A DNA stretch of 40,553 nt from an uncultured Pseudomonas sp. (lineage in GTDB: Bacteria; Pseudomonadota; Gammaproteobacteria; Pseudomonadales; Pseudomonadaceae): positions 1 to 40,553 of the forward strand of contig NZ_CAMPHI010000043.1 in assembly GCF_946885955.1 (NCBI RefSeq). The letters are read 5' to 3'. The notes under the pieces were generated by a model, which did not search any database, was not told where the DNA came from, and saw only the letters and a program-made list of their open reading frames with translations. Of this stretch, positions 16,914 to 26,220 are shown piece after piece. Positions within the stretch are counted from its first letter, which is position 1, and each line of letters begins with the position of its first letter. The translations under genes and the position numbers were made by a program.

Positions 16914-18206
16914 ATGGACGTCACTTCCACCCTGAGCTTGGGCGACCCACTCGAACCAGCGCGCAAGGCCACTGCCGAGATGCTGCAAACCCGCGAGCGC
17001 ACCTTTTCCCTGCCGCAACCGTTCTATAACGACGAGCGGCTGTTCCAGCTCGACATGCAGGAGATCTTCCACAAGGAATGGCTGATCGCTGGCATGACCT
17101 GCGAGATTCCCGCCAAGGGCAACTACCTGACGCTGCAACTGGGCGACAACCCGATCATTGTCATTCGTGGCGCCGAAGGTGCAGTGCATGCGTTCCATAA
17201 CGTCTGCCGCCACCGCGGCTCGCGCCTGTGCGTCAGCGACAAGGGCAAGGTCGCCAAGCTGGTCTGCCCCTACCACCAGTGGACCTACGAGCTGGACGGC
17301 CGCCTGCTGTTCGCTGGCACCGAGATGGGCGACGACTTCAAGCTCAGCGATTACAACCTCAAGCCGGTGAAATGCAAGACCGCCGGCGGCTTCATCTTCA
17401 TCTCCCTGGCGGAAAACCCGCCAGCCATCGATGAGTTCCTTTCGACTCTGGCTCACTACATGGAGCCTTACGACATGGAGAACACCAAGGTGGCGGTGCA
17501 GAGCACCATGCGCGAGCAGGCCAACTGGAAGCTGGTGATCGAGAACAACCGCGAGTGCTACCACTGCAACGGTTCGCACCCGGAGCTACTCAACACCCTG
17601 CTGGAATGGGACGACACCAACGACCCGCGCGCCAGCCAGGAATTCAAGGATCATGTGGCCGACTCGGCGGCCAAGTGGGAAGCGGAGAAGATCCCTTACC
17701 TGCATGCCGGTTTTGGCCTGCGCAACCGTATCGTGCGCATGCCGCTGCTCAAGGGCACCGTGTCCATGACCATGGACGGCAAGCAGGGCTGCAACAAGCT
17801 GATGGGCCGGATCAAGAACCCGGACCTCGGCTCGATGCGCATCCTGCACCTGCCGCACTCGTGGAACCACTGCATGGGCGATCACCTGATCAACTTCACC
17901 GTGTGGCCGATCAGCGCCCAGGAAACCATCGTCATCACCAAGTGGCTGGTACACAAGGACGCGGTGGAAGGGGTCGACTACGACGTCGCCCGCCTGCGCC
18001 AGGTCTGGGATGCAACCAACGACCAGGACCGTCGCCTCGGCGAGGAGAATCAGCGCGGCATCAACTCCACGGCTTACCAGCCTGGCCCGTACTCGAAGAC
18101 CTACGAGTTCGGCGTGGTCAATTTCATGGACTGGTACAGCGAGCGGATGCTGAGCAACCTCGGTGCCGCGCCTGCGCCTTACCTGCGTGAAGTCAGCGCG
18201 GAATAA
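16914..18206 (+). CDS. gbcA: Glycine betaine demethylase, Rieske oxygenase component GbcA
   Basis: A 430-residue Rieske non-heme iron oxygenase that removes one methyl of glycine betaine as formaldehyde, giving dimethylglycine. The Rieske [2Fe-2S] motif is C-X-H-X17-C-X2-H (Cys98, His100, Cys118, His121). The mononuclear iron site is in NNRECYHCNGSH (His217, His222). The start at 16914 follows TTTGAGGAG; the longer frame from 16872 is unlikely. It works with GbcB and needs O2. A hairpin follows the stop. Confidence 0.97.
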   Translation: MDVTSTLSLGDPLEPARKATAEMLQTRERTFSLPQPFYNDERLFQLDMQEIFHKEWLIAGMTCEIPAKGNYLTLQLGDNPIIVIRGAEGAVHAFHNVCRHRGSRLCVSDKGKVAKLVCPYHQWTYELDGRLLFAGTEMGDDFKLSDYNLKPVKCKTAGGFIFISLAENPPAIDEFLSTLAHYMEPYDMENTKVAVQSTMREQANWKLVIENNRECYHCNGSHPELLNTLLEWDDTNDPRASQEFKDHVADSAAKWEAEKIPYLHAGFGLRNRIVRMPLLKGTVSMTMDGKQGCNKLMGRIKNPDLGSMRILHLPHSWNHCMGDHLINFTVWPISAQETIVITKWLVHKDAVEGVDYDVARLRQVWDATNDQDRRLGEENQRGINSTAYQPGPYSKTYEFGVVNFMDWYSERMLSNLGAAPAPYLREVSAE

Positions 18207-18226
18207 CCCTCGCCCACTGACTCCAC

Positions 18227-18265
18227 CCTCAGCCAGTGCACACCTGCGGTCTGCACTGGCTGAGG
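18227..18265 (+). terminator. Hairpin after gbcA
   Basis: A perfect 14-base stem (cctcagccagtgca/tgcactggctgagg) with an 11-base loop, starting 20 bases after the gbcA stop. No T-tract follows, so it may be a weak terminator or an mRNA-end stabiliser. Confidence 0.55.
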
Positions 18266-18580
18266 ACCCCGACGCACCCACACCCGCCCAGCGGGTGTTA
18301 CCGCCTCCTCGCAACGGGGAACACAGGCGGGTAGAACCGTCACAGATTTCCCCGCCAACCCCCCTTCAAAAATCTCCACCAATCTATCAAGCCATTGATT
18401 TATATGGGATTTGCAAAAGTAGGCACGGAGAATGCTATCAATATCTGCACAACAACAATAACAAGCCACAACCAAAATATCGTCTCGACTCAGGCACAAC
18501 AAAAACAATAGGACCGATGAGTCGCAAACAGATTTTTTTGGAGAGGATGTGCTGTTCGGGGTGATCCCCGCAACCAGGCC

Positions 18581-18609
18581 AAAAACAATAAAACTACCTT
18601 GAGGTAGCA
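18581..18609 (-). terminator. Rho-independent-type terminator, minus strand
   Basis: Read on the minus strand: gctacctcaaggtag forms a short 6-base stem, followed directly by TTTTATTGTTTTT. This is a good intrinsic terminator shape pointing left, out of the AT-richer block. The stop codon of the small minus-strand frame (18594) is inside the stem, which suggests a real transcript here. Confidence 0.5.
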
Positions 18610-18770
18610 GGTGTGCCGGTTGGATCGTTGCGGTTGTCTGCAGCGGCGATAGCTGTATCAGCGTCCAAAAAAATACGTTTGCCCTTGATTCCACTTGGAA
18701 TCATCGACAGCGATGAGAGCGCTAAAAACAACAACAAATCGCTCAATAAGAAGAACAAAGCACCACCCAT
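18594..18770 (-). CDS. Possible small membrane peptide, unknown
   Basis: A 58-residue frame beginning at ATG 18770 with one strong hydrophobic helix (LFFLLSDLLLFLALSSL, about residues 5-21) and a polar tail (KGKRIFLDADTAIAAADNRN). Support comes from the intrinsic terminator exactly at its end and from its composition. Against it, no Shine-Dalgarno is visible and a GC-rich hairpin sits just before the ATG. I do not recognise a family. The transcript could equally be a small RNA. Confidence 0.25.
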   Translation of the reverse strand: MGGALFFLLSDLLLFLALSSLSMIPSGIKGKRIFLDADTAIAAADNRNDPTGTPATSR

Positions 18771-18772
18771 TA

Positions 18773-18796
18773 GAAGGGGAGCCTCGGCTCCCCTTC
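18773..18796. terminator. GC-rich hairpin gaaggggagc...gctccccttc
   Basis: A perfect 10-base stem with a CTCG loop. On the plus strand it is followed by gtgcttt, a poor T-tract; on the minus strand it lies immediately before the ATG of the small frame at 18770. It may be a weak plus-strand terminator or a 5' RNA structure. Confidence 0.4.
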
Positions 18797-19108
18797 GTGC
18801 TTTCCGCGCTTTACCTTTCCCCCAGCCATCCTTGCCAAGTGAAGCCATTCGGCGACACGGCTTGAACGCTCCAGTCGTCGTCACACACAGCCCAGAACCC
18901 GCACCACGACCCAGCCTCAACGCCTATGCCGAAGCCTGGCAATCCGCGGCATCGCAGCGCACGACACCCGACCGCCGACACCCCTGGATGCGCCCCACTC
19001 GCCCCGGCCGCTGTCACTCCTGACGCTTACGGCAATACCCCGGTCGTTTTTACACCGGGTCGTCCAGCCCCCCAGGGATATGCTGCCCACAAAGCGCCAA
19101 CACAGGGT

Positions 19109-19135
19109 ATGGCGATAGCAGATAAGGGGACAGCC
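19109..19135 (+). promoter_or_regulatory. GATAAG motif overlapping the RBS of the dgc operon's first gene
   Basis: ATGGCGATAGCAGATAAGG then GGACAGCC matches the gbcA upstream motif in 19 of 27 positions. However, the AAGGGGA inside it is also the ribosome binding site of the gene starting at 19138. As an activator site it would be badly placed, so the match may be chance or point to an RNA-level feature. Confidence 0.2.
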
Positions 19136-19137
19136 TG

Positions 19138-20115
<978 letters not shown>

Positions 20116-20138
20116 GCCCGGAACACAACACGATCAAA

Positions 20139-20216
20139 TGTGGGAGGGGCTTTAGCCGCGAAGCCCTCAAGAGCGCTGCCCCTTCGGGCCAGATCGCGGC
20201 TAAAGCCCCTCCCACA
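20139..20216. repeat. REPIN hairpin, copy 2, inside the dgc operon
   Basis: Arms 20140-20161 (gtgggaggggctttagccgc...) and 20194-20215, perfectly complementary over 22 bases, around a 32-base spacer. The same arm as in copies 1 and 3, with gtggg outermost. It lies between the M19 gene and the DUF5943 gene and may reduce read-through or protect the upstream mRNA. Confidence 0.85.
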
Positions 20217-20245
20217 AATCAAATGAAATTCTGGAGTTTGAACAC

Positions 20246-20776
20246 ATGACCACCCACGCCCCTGAAATGCCCATCGAAGTCGACAGCGAAACCGGCGTCT
20301 GGACCACCGACGCCCTGCCGATGCTCTACGTACCGCGGCATTTCTTCGTCAACAACCATATCGGCATCGAAGAAGTACTGGGCGCCGAGGCCTATGCCGA
20401 GATTCTCTACAAGGCCGGCTACAAGTCCGCCTGGCACTGGTGCGAGAAAGAAGCCGAGTGCCACGGCCTGGAAGGCGTGGCAGTGTTCGAGCACTACATG
20501 AAGCGCCTGTCGCAGCGTGGCTGGGGCCTGTTCAAGATCGAATCGATCGACCTCGACAAGGGCACCTGCGAAGTACGTCTGGATCACTCCGCCTTCGTCT
20601 ACGTCTACGGCCAGTGCGGGCGCATGGTCGACTACATGTTCACCGGCTGGTTCGCCGGCGCCATGGACCAGATTCTCCAGGCCCAGGGCAGCAGCATTCG
20701 CACCGTCGCCGAACAGGTCTACGGTGCTTCGCAAGAAGGCCACGACCACGGCCTCTTCATCGTCAAGCCGCGCTAA
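20246..20776 (+). CDS. DUF5943 protein of the dgc operon
   Basis: A 176-residue soluble protein, second gene of the dgc operon. The family (DUF5943) has no assigned activity. The central and C-terminal part (EHYMKRLSQRGWGLFKIESID, then YGQCGRMVDYMFTGWFAGAMDQIL) resembles the V4R/4-vinyl-reductase fold, often a small-ligand sensor or a carrier. It ends 15 bases before dgcA, so co-translation and a role in dimethylglycine oxidation are likely, for example assembly or a regulatory ligand site. No cysteine cluster or membrane segment is seen. A GGAG lies upstream of the ATG at somewhat long spacing. Confidence 0.85.
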   Translation: MTTHAPEMPIEVDSETGVWTTDALPMLYVPRHFFVNNHIGIEEVLGAEAYAEILYKAGYKSAWHWCEKEAECHGLEGVAVFEHYMKRLSQRGWGLFKIESIDLDKGTCEVRLDHSAFVYVYGQCGRMVDYMFTGWFAGAMDQILQAQGSSIRTVAEQVYGASQEGHDHGLFIVKPR

Positions 20777-20791
20777 GTCGAGGATCGAGTC

Positions 20792-22852
20792 ATGGCCTTT
20801 GAAGCAATGTTCCAGCCGATCCAGATCGGCAAACTGACCATCCGCAACCGCGTGCTGTCCACCGCGCACGCCGAGGTCTATGCCACCGACGGCGGCATGA
20901 CCACCGAGCGTTACGTCCAGTACTACGAAGAAAAGGCCAAGGGCGGCATCGGCCTGGCGATCTGCGGCGGCTCCTCGGTTGTGGCCATCGACAGCCCGCA
21001 GCAATGGTGGAGTTCGGTCAACCTGTCGACCGACCGGATCATTCCGCATTTCCAGAACCTTGCTGACGCCATGCACAAGCACGGCGCCAAGATCATGATC
21101 CAGATAACCCACATGGGTCGTCGCTCGCGCTGGGACGGTTTCCACTGGCCGACCCTGATGTCGCCGTCGGGCATCCGCGAACCGGTACACCGCGCCACCT
21201 GCAAGACCATCGAAATCGAAGAAATCTGGCGGATCATCGGTAACTACGCCCAGGCCGCACGTCGCGCCAAAGAAGGCGGCCTGGACGGCGTCGAACTGTC
21301 CGCCGTGCACCAGCACCTGATCGATCAGTTCTGGTCGCCGCGCGTCAACAAGCGTACCGACGAATGGGGCGGTACCTTCGAAGGCCGGATGAAGTTCGGC
21401 CTGGAAGTGCTCAAGGCCGTACGCAAGGAAGTCGGCGACGACTTCTGCGTCGGCATGCGCATCACCGGCGATGAATTCCACCCGGACGGTCTGTCCCACG
21501 AGGACATGAAGCAGATCGCCGCCTACTACGATGCCACCGGTATGCTCGATTTCATCGGCGTGGTCGGTTCGGGCTGCGACACCCACAACACCCTGGCCAA
21601 CGTTATCCCCAACATGAGCTACCCACCGGAGCCGTTCCTGCACCTGGCGGCAGGGATCAAGGAAGTGGTCAAGGTACCGGTGCTGCACGCGCAGAACATC
21701 AAGGACCCGAACCAGGCCACACGCATCCTCGAAGGCGGCTATGTCGACATGGTCGGCATGACCCGCGCGCACATCGCCGACCCGCACCTGATCGCCAAGA
21801 TCAAGATGGGTCAGGTCGATCAGATCAAGCAGTGCGTCGGCGCCAACTATTGCATCGACCGTCAGTACCAGGGTCTCGACGTACTCTGCATCCAGAACGC
21901 CGCGACCTCGCGTGAATACATGGGCCTGCCGCACATCATCGAAAAATCCACCGGACCGAAGCGCAAGGTGGTGATCGTCGGCGGCGGCCCGGCCGGTATG
22001 GAAGCGGCGCGTGTCGCCGCCGAGCGTGGCCACGATGTGACCCTGTTCGAGAAGAAAGACAGTCTCGGCGGGCAGATCAGCCTCGCCGCCAAGGCGCCGC
22101 AACGCGACCAGATGGCCGGTATCACCCGTTGGTTCCAGATGGAGATCGCCCGCCTCGGCGTCGACCTGCGTCTGAACACCGGCGCAGATATCGACAGCAT
22201 CCTGGATCTGCGTCCGGACATCGTGGTGCTGGCCAACGGCGGCCACCCGTTCATCGAGCAGAACGAACACTGGGGCGCGGACGAAGGCCTGGTGGTCAGC
22301 AGCTGGGACATCCTCGACGGCACCGTCGCACCGGGCAACAACGTGCTGGTGTACGACACCATCTGCGAATTCACCGGTATGTCGGTGGCCGACTTCATCG
22401 CCGAGAAAGGCGCCAAGGTGGAGATCGTCACCGACGATATCAAGCCGGGTGTGGCCATCGGCGGCACCAGCTTCCCGACCTACTACCGCAGCCTGTACCC
22501 GAAAGAAGTGATCATGACCGGCGACCTGATGCTGGAAAAGGTCTACCGCGAAGGTGACAAGCTGGTGGCGGTGCTGGAGAACGAATACACCGGCGCCAAG
22601 GAAGAACGGGTGGTCGACCAGGTCGTGGTGGAGAACGGCGTGCGTCCGGACGAAAGCCTGTACTACGGGCTCAAGGACGGCTCGCGCAACAAAGGTCAGA
22701 TCGACGTGGAAGCGCTGTTCGCGATCCAGCCGCAGCCTTGCCTGAAGGAAGCCGGCGACGGCTACCTGCTGTTCCGCATCGGCGACTGCGTGGCCCAACG
22801 CAATACCCACGCGGCGATCTACGACGCGCTGCGGTTGTGCAAGGATTTCTGA
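20792..22852 (+). CDS. dgcA: Dimethylglycine dehydrogenase subunit DgcA
   Basis: A 686-residue flavoprotein of the trimethylamine-dehydrogenase/old-yellow-enzyme class. The N-terminal FMN TIM barrel (about 1-340) opens MAFEAMFQPIQIGKLTIRNR. A cysteine region follows (348-366) and then FAD/NAD-type Rossmann domains with VIVGGGPAGMEAARVAAERG (about 392). With DgcB and an ETF it demethylates dimethylglycine to sarcosine. The cluster motif reads CVGANYC and later C366, so the second of the four cysteines usual in trimethylamine dehydrogenase is Ala351. It follows the DUF5943 gene by 15 bases. The frame is complete. Confidence 0.95.
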   Translation: MAFEAMFQPIQIGKLTIRNRVLSTAHAEVYATDGGMTTERYVQYYEEKAKGGIGLAICGGSSVVAIDSPQQWWSSVNLSTDRIIPHFQNLADAMHKHGAKIMIQITHMGRRSRWDGFHWPTLMSPSGIREPVHRATCKTIEIEEIWRIIGNYAQAARRAKEGGLDGVELSAVHQHLIDQFWSPRVNKRTDEWGGTFEGRMKFGLEVLKAVRKEVGDDFCVGMRITGDEFHPDGLSHEDMKQIAAYYDATGMLDFIGVVGSGCDTHNTLANVIPNMSYPPEPFLHLAAGIKEVVKVPVLHAQNIKDPNQATRILEGGYVDMVGMTRAHIADPHLIAKIKMGQVDQIKQCVGANYCIDRQYQGLDVLCIQNAATSREYMGLPHIIEKSTGPKRKVVIVGGGPAGMEAARVAAERGHDVTLFEKKDSLGGQISLAAKAPQRDQMAGITRWFQMEIARLGVDLRLNTGADIDSILDLRPDIVVLANGGHPFIEQNEHWGADEGLVVSSWDILDGTVAPGNNVLVYDTICEFTGMSVADFIAEKGAKVEIVTDDIKPGVAIGGTSFPTYYRSLYPKEVIMTGDLMLEKVYREGDKLVAVLENEYTGAKEERVVDQVVVENGVRPDESLYYGLKDGSRNKGQIDVEALFAIQPQPCLKEAGDGYLLFRIGDCVAQRNTHAAIYDALRLCKDF

Positions 22853-22869
22853 TCCAGACGCTGAACCAT

Positions 22870-22929
22870 TGTGGGAGGGGCTTTAGCCGCGATGCTTTTC
22901 GCCTTGTCGCGGCTAAAGCCCCTCCCACA
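22870..22929. repeat. REPIN hairpin, copy 3, between dgcA and dgcB
   Basis: Arms 22871-22892 and 22907-22928, 22 bases perfectly complementary, extending by one base on each side, with a 14-base loop. Same sequence and polarity as copy 2. It lies 17 bases after the dgcA stop and 65 bases before dgcB, so every full-length dgc transcript carries it. Confidence 0.85.
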
Positions 22930-22994
22930 GGAACCATGTCCAAGGTCACGATCATATTGGTCGCCCTATGTGGTCCCCCTAAGGAGACCAACGA

Positions 22995-24959
22995 ATGTTA
23001 AACACCCTACTCCCCATTCTGCTGTTCGCCGCACTCGGCCTCGCCGTGCTCGGTGCCGGCAAGCGCTTCTTTATGTGGCGCCGCGGTCGACCGGCCAAGG
23101 TCGACTGGATCGGCGGCCTGCTGAAGATGCCGCGCCGCTATATGGTCGATCTGCACCATGTGGTGGCCCGCGACAAGTACATCGCCAACACCCACGTGGC
23201 CACCGCCGGTGGCTTCGTCCTGGCTGCCGTGTTGGCGATCCTGGTGCATGGTTTCGGCCTGCACAACAAGATCCTCGGCTTCGCCCTGCTGGGCGCCAGC
23301 GTGCTGATGTTCGTCGGTGCGCTGTTCGTCGCCAAACGTCGCCTCGATCCGCCGGCGCGGCTGTCGAAAGGCCCGTGGATGCGCCTGCCGAAAAGCCTGC
23401 TGATGTTCGCCGCCAGCTTCTTTATCGCCACCCTGCCGGTGGCCGGTATCCTGCCGCAGGGTTTCGGTAGCTGGATGCTCGGTGGCGTGCTCGCCATCGG
23501 CGTGGCCTGGGGCGTGTCCGAACTGTTCCTCGGCATGACCTGGGGCGGGCCGATGAAGCACGCCTTCGCCGGCGCCCTGCACCTGGCCTGGCACCGCCGC
23601 GCCGAGCGCTTCGGCGGCGGCCGCTCGACCGGGCTGAAGGCATTGGATCTGAACGATCCCAAAGCGCCACTGGGTGTGGAAAAACCCACCGACTTCACCT
23701 GGAACCAGTTGCTCGGCTTTGACGCCTGCGTGCAGTGCGGCAAGTGCGAGGCGGCTTGCCCGGCGTTCGCCGCCGGCCAGCCGCTGAACCCGAAAAAGCT
23801 GATTCAGGACATGGTGGTCGGCCTGGCCGGCGGCAGCGATGCCAAGTTCGCCGGCTCCCCCTACCCTGGCAAGCCGATCGGCGAGCACAGCGGCGGTCCG
23901 CACCTGCCGATCGTCAACCTGCAGGGCAAGGCCCTGGTCGATGCCGAAACGCTGTGGTCGTGCACCACCTGCCGCGCCTGCGTCGAGGAGTGCCCGATGA
24001 TGATCGAGCACGTCGATGCCATCGTCGACATGCGCCGCCACCTGACCCTGGAAAAAGGCGCCACGCCGAACAAGGGCGCCGAAGTGCTGGACAACCTGAT
24101 CGCCACCGACAACCCCGGCGGCTTCAACCCCGGTGGTCGACTGAACTGGGCGGCGGATTTGAACCTGCCGCTGATGAGCGACAAACAGAGCGTCGATGTG
24201 CTGTTCTGGGTCGGCGACGGTGCCTTCGACATGCGCAACCAACGCACCCTGCGCGCCTTTGTCAAAGTGTTGAAGGCGGCCAATGTCGACTTCGCCGTGC
24301 TCGGCCTGGAAGAGCGCGACAGCGGTGACGTAGCCCGCCGCCTGGGCGACGAGGCAACGTTCCAGCAGTTGGCCAAACGCAATATCGCCACCCTGGGCAA
24401 GTACCGCTTCAACAAGATCGTGTCCTGCGACCCGCACAGCTTCCACGTTCTCAAGAACGAGTACGGCGAGCTGGGTGGCCACTACCAGGTGCTGCACCAC
24501 AGCACTTATATGGACGAATTGATCAGCGCGCAGAAACTCAACCTCGGTACCCACAAAGGCGGCTCGGTCACCTACCACGACCCCTGCTACCTGGGCCGTT
24601 ACAACGGCGAGTACCAAGCCCCGCGCAACGTGCTGAACGCCATCGGTATCGAAGTGAAAGAAATGCAGCGTTCCGGCTTCCGTTCGCGTTGCTGCGGCGG
24701 TGGTGGCGGCGCACCGATCACCGACATCCCCGGCAAGCAGCGGATTCCCGATATGCGCATGGTCGATATCCAGGAAACCGGCGCCGAACTGGTGGCCGTG
24801 GGCTGCCCGCAGTGCACCGCGATGCTCGAAGGCGTGGTCGAACCGCGCCCACAGATCAAGGATATCGCCGAGCTGGTGGCCGACGTGTTGATCGAAGGCG
24901 CGGTCGAGGCAAAGAAGCTCGCACCAGTCAAAGCTAAGATCGCGGAGGTGAACCCATGA
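22995..24959 (+). CDS. dgcB: Dimethylglycine dehydrogenase, membrane iron-sulfur subunit DgcB
   Basis: A 654-residue electron-transfer protein. The N-terminus has about five membrane helices (residues 1-22, 70-88, 92-110, 132-150, 155-175; DUF3483-type). Two [4Fe-4S] motifs follow: Cys245/248/251/255 and Cys323/326/329/333. The C-terminal half carries heterodisulfide-reductase CCG-type regions (HDPCYLGRYNGEYQAPR, SRCCGGGGG and GCPQCTAM). It probably takes electrons from DgcA or the ETF and passes them to the quinone pool at the inner membrane. AAGGAGA precedes the ATG. Its stop overlaps the etfA start by four bases. Confidence 0.95.
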   Translation: MLNTLLPILLFAALGLAVLGAGKRFFMWRRGRPAKVDWIGGLLKMPRRYMVDLHHVVARDKYIANTHVATAGGFVLAAVLAILVHGFGLHNKILGFALLGASVLMFVGALFVAKRRLDPPARLSKGPWMRLPKSLLMFAASFFIATLPVAGILPQGFGSWMLGGVLAIGVAWGVSELFLGMTWGGPMKHAFAGALHLAWHRRAERFGGGRSTGLKALDLNDPKAPLGVEKPTDFTWNQLLGFDACVQCGKCEAACPAFAAGQPLNPKKLIQDMVVGLAGGSDAKFAGSPYPGKPIGEHSGGPHLPIVNLQGKALVDAETLWSCTTCRACVEECPMMIEHVDAIVDMRRHLTLEKGATPNKGAEVLDNLIATDNPGGFNPGGRLNWAADLNLPLMSDKQSVDVLFWVGDGAFDMRNQRTLRAFVKVLKAANVDFAVLGLEERDSGDVARRLGDEATFQQLAKRNIATLGKYRFNKIVSCDPHSFHVLKNEYGELGGHYQVLHHSTYMDELISAQKLNLGTHKGGSVTYHDPCYLGRYNGEYQAPRNVLNAIGIEVKEMQRSGFRSRCCGGGGGAPITDIPGKQRIPDMRMVDIQETGAELVAVGCPQCTAMLEGVVEPRPQIKDIAELVADVLIEGAVEAKKLAPVKAKIAEVNP

Positions 24960-26179
24960 GCGACATTATCCGCCGCGACCCACGCGCCGAGTGGATAGCG
25001 CGCAACCGCCTGCACCCGCTGCACGCGTCCATGCAGAAGGCTGAATCCAGCTGGCTGAGCGCCGCCGGTGTGTTGCGCAAAAACCCTCATGCGGTCGGTT
25101 TTATCGGCCCTAACGGGATCAAGCGCATCGACCGCTCCGGCGTTCAGCAGGGCGCATCGGGCAAGCGCAGCAGTGCGACCGAAGCGGTGCAGCTGCCGCT
25201 GCATAGCGTGGCGCAGCCGGCCTTTCATATCGTGGTGGTGCCGGATATGGTCGGCGGCCGCCTCGGCAGCCATGACAAGGACCTGCTCGGTCTGGCCAAC
25301 AAGCTGGCCGGCAACGACGGCGCAGTAGTCGCCGTGGTGTTCGGCGAGCATAAAGAAAGCGCCTTCGATTGCAACGGCGTCGACCGCCTGCTGCAGATCG
25401 ACGGCGAGGCGTTCGAGGGCTACGCCCCGGAAGCGCGAGTGCTGGCGTTGAGCGCAGTGGAAAGCCAGTTGGCTCCGCGTCACTGGCTGCTGCCCGACAG
25501 CCGCAGCGGTGGCGGCGAACTGGGTCGCCGCCTGGCCGCCAAACTCGGCGAACGTCCGGCGACCCGGGTCTGGCAGGTGGCCGACGGCCAAGCCAGCGGT
25601 CGCGCTGGCGCGGGCCGCGAAGATCTCGTACGGCAAGCACCACGGCTGATCCTGGCCGCCGCCGAATGCGCCGAGCCGGTCAGCGAAACCCGCCATGAAG
25701 CAAGGCCAATCGAACTCAGCGAACAGGTCGTCCGCCACCTGCCGCGTATCCAGGATCTCGGCGCGGTGGCAGTGGACCCGGCCCTGATCCCCATGGCCGA
25801 AGCCGAATTCATTCTCTCCGGCGGCAACGGGGTCAAGGACTGGGAGCTGTTCCACCAGGCCGCGAAAACCCTCGGCGCCACCGAGGGCGCCTCGCGCGTC
25901 GCGGTGGACGACGGCTTTATGCCGCGTAACCGCCAGGTCGGCGCCACCGGTACCTGGGTCAGTGCACGGGTCTATCTGGCCGTCGGCATTTCCGGGGCGA
26001 TCCAGCACCTGCAAGGCATAGGCGCCTGCGACAAGGTGATCGCGATCAACCTGGACCCCGGTTGCGACATGATCAAACGAGCCGACCTCTCGGTGATCGG
26101 CGACTCGGCGGCGATTCTGCAGGCGCTGATCGAGCGAATCACCGCCCACCGTCAGGGAGCGGCGCGCGATGCGGCTTGA
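24956..26179 (+). CDS. etfA: Electron transfer flavoprotein alpha-type subunit of the dgc operon
   Basis: A 407-residue ETF alpha homologue, longer than a housekeeping ETF alpha (about 310) because of an N-terminal extension of some 80 residues (Arg- and Pro-rich start, then FIGPNGIKRIDRSG). The C-terminal FAD-binding domain is clear: ILSGGNGVKDWELF, GASRVAVDDGF, QVGATGTWVSARVYLAVGISGAIQH and NLDPGCDMIKRADLSVIGD. It should pair with the next gene and shuttle electrons between dimethylglycine dehydrogenase and the membrane subunit DgcB. A four-base ATGA overlap with dgcB indicates coupling. Confidence 0.93.
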   Translation: MSDIIRRDPRAEWIARNRLHPLHASMQKAESSWLSAAGVLRKNPHAVGFIGPNGIKRIDRSGVQQGASGKRSSATEAVQLPLHSVAQPAFHIVVVPDMVGGRLGSHDKDLLGLANKLAGNDGAVVAVVFGEHKESAFDCNGVDRLLQIDGEAFEGYAPEARVLALSAVESQLAPRHWLLPDSRSGGGELGRRLAAKLGERPATRVWQVADGQASGRAGAGREDLVRQAPRLILAAAECAEPVSETRHEARPIELSEQVVRHLPRIQDLGAVAVDPALIPMAEAEFILSGGNGVKDWELFHQAAKTLGATEGASRVAVDDGFMPRNRQVGATGTWVSARVYLAVGISGAIQHLQGIGACDKVIAINLDPGCDMIKRADLSVIGDSAAILQALIERITAHRQGAARDAA

Positions 26180-26220
26180 GTTGTTTCTAACCCGGAAGAA
26201 TTCCGCGGCCCTCACTATCA

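Larger units (their letters stand above)
18207..19137. other. 931-base AT-richer gap between gbcA and the dgc operon
   Basis: This long gap holds a hairpin after gbcA, an AT-richer middle (about 18360-18770) with poly-A runs unlike its neighbours, a possible short minus-strand gene ending in a terminator, and a further hairpin at 18773. The last 120 bases presumably contain the dgc-operon promoter. In P. aeruginosa, as I recall, several other genes (PA5402-PA5409) lie between the two operons; none is recognisable here. The composition shift suggests an insertion or a replaced segment. Confidence 0.6.

Noticed and set aside
19109..19135. Third GbdR-like site at the dgc operon
   Set aside because: The matching bases include the ribosome binding site three to ten bases from the start codon, so an operator reading is weak; kept only as a low-confidence feature.
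20219..22810. 863-codon minus-strand frame
   Set aside because: Antisense shadow of the DUF5943 gene and dgcA, without any recognisable domain.
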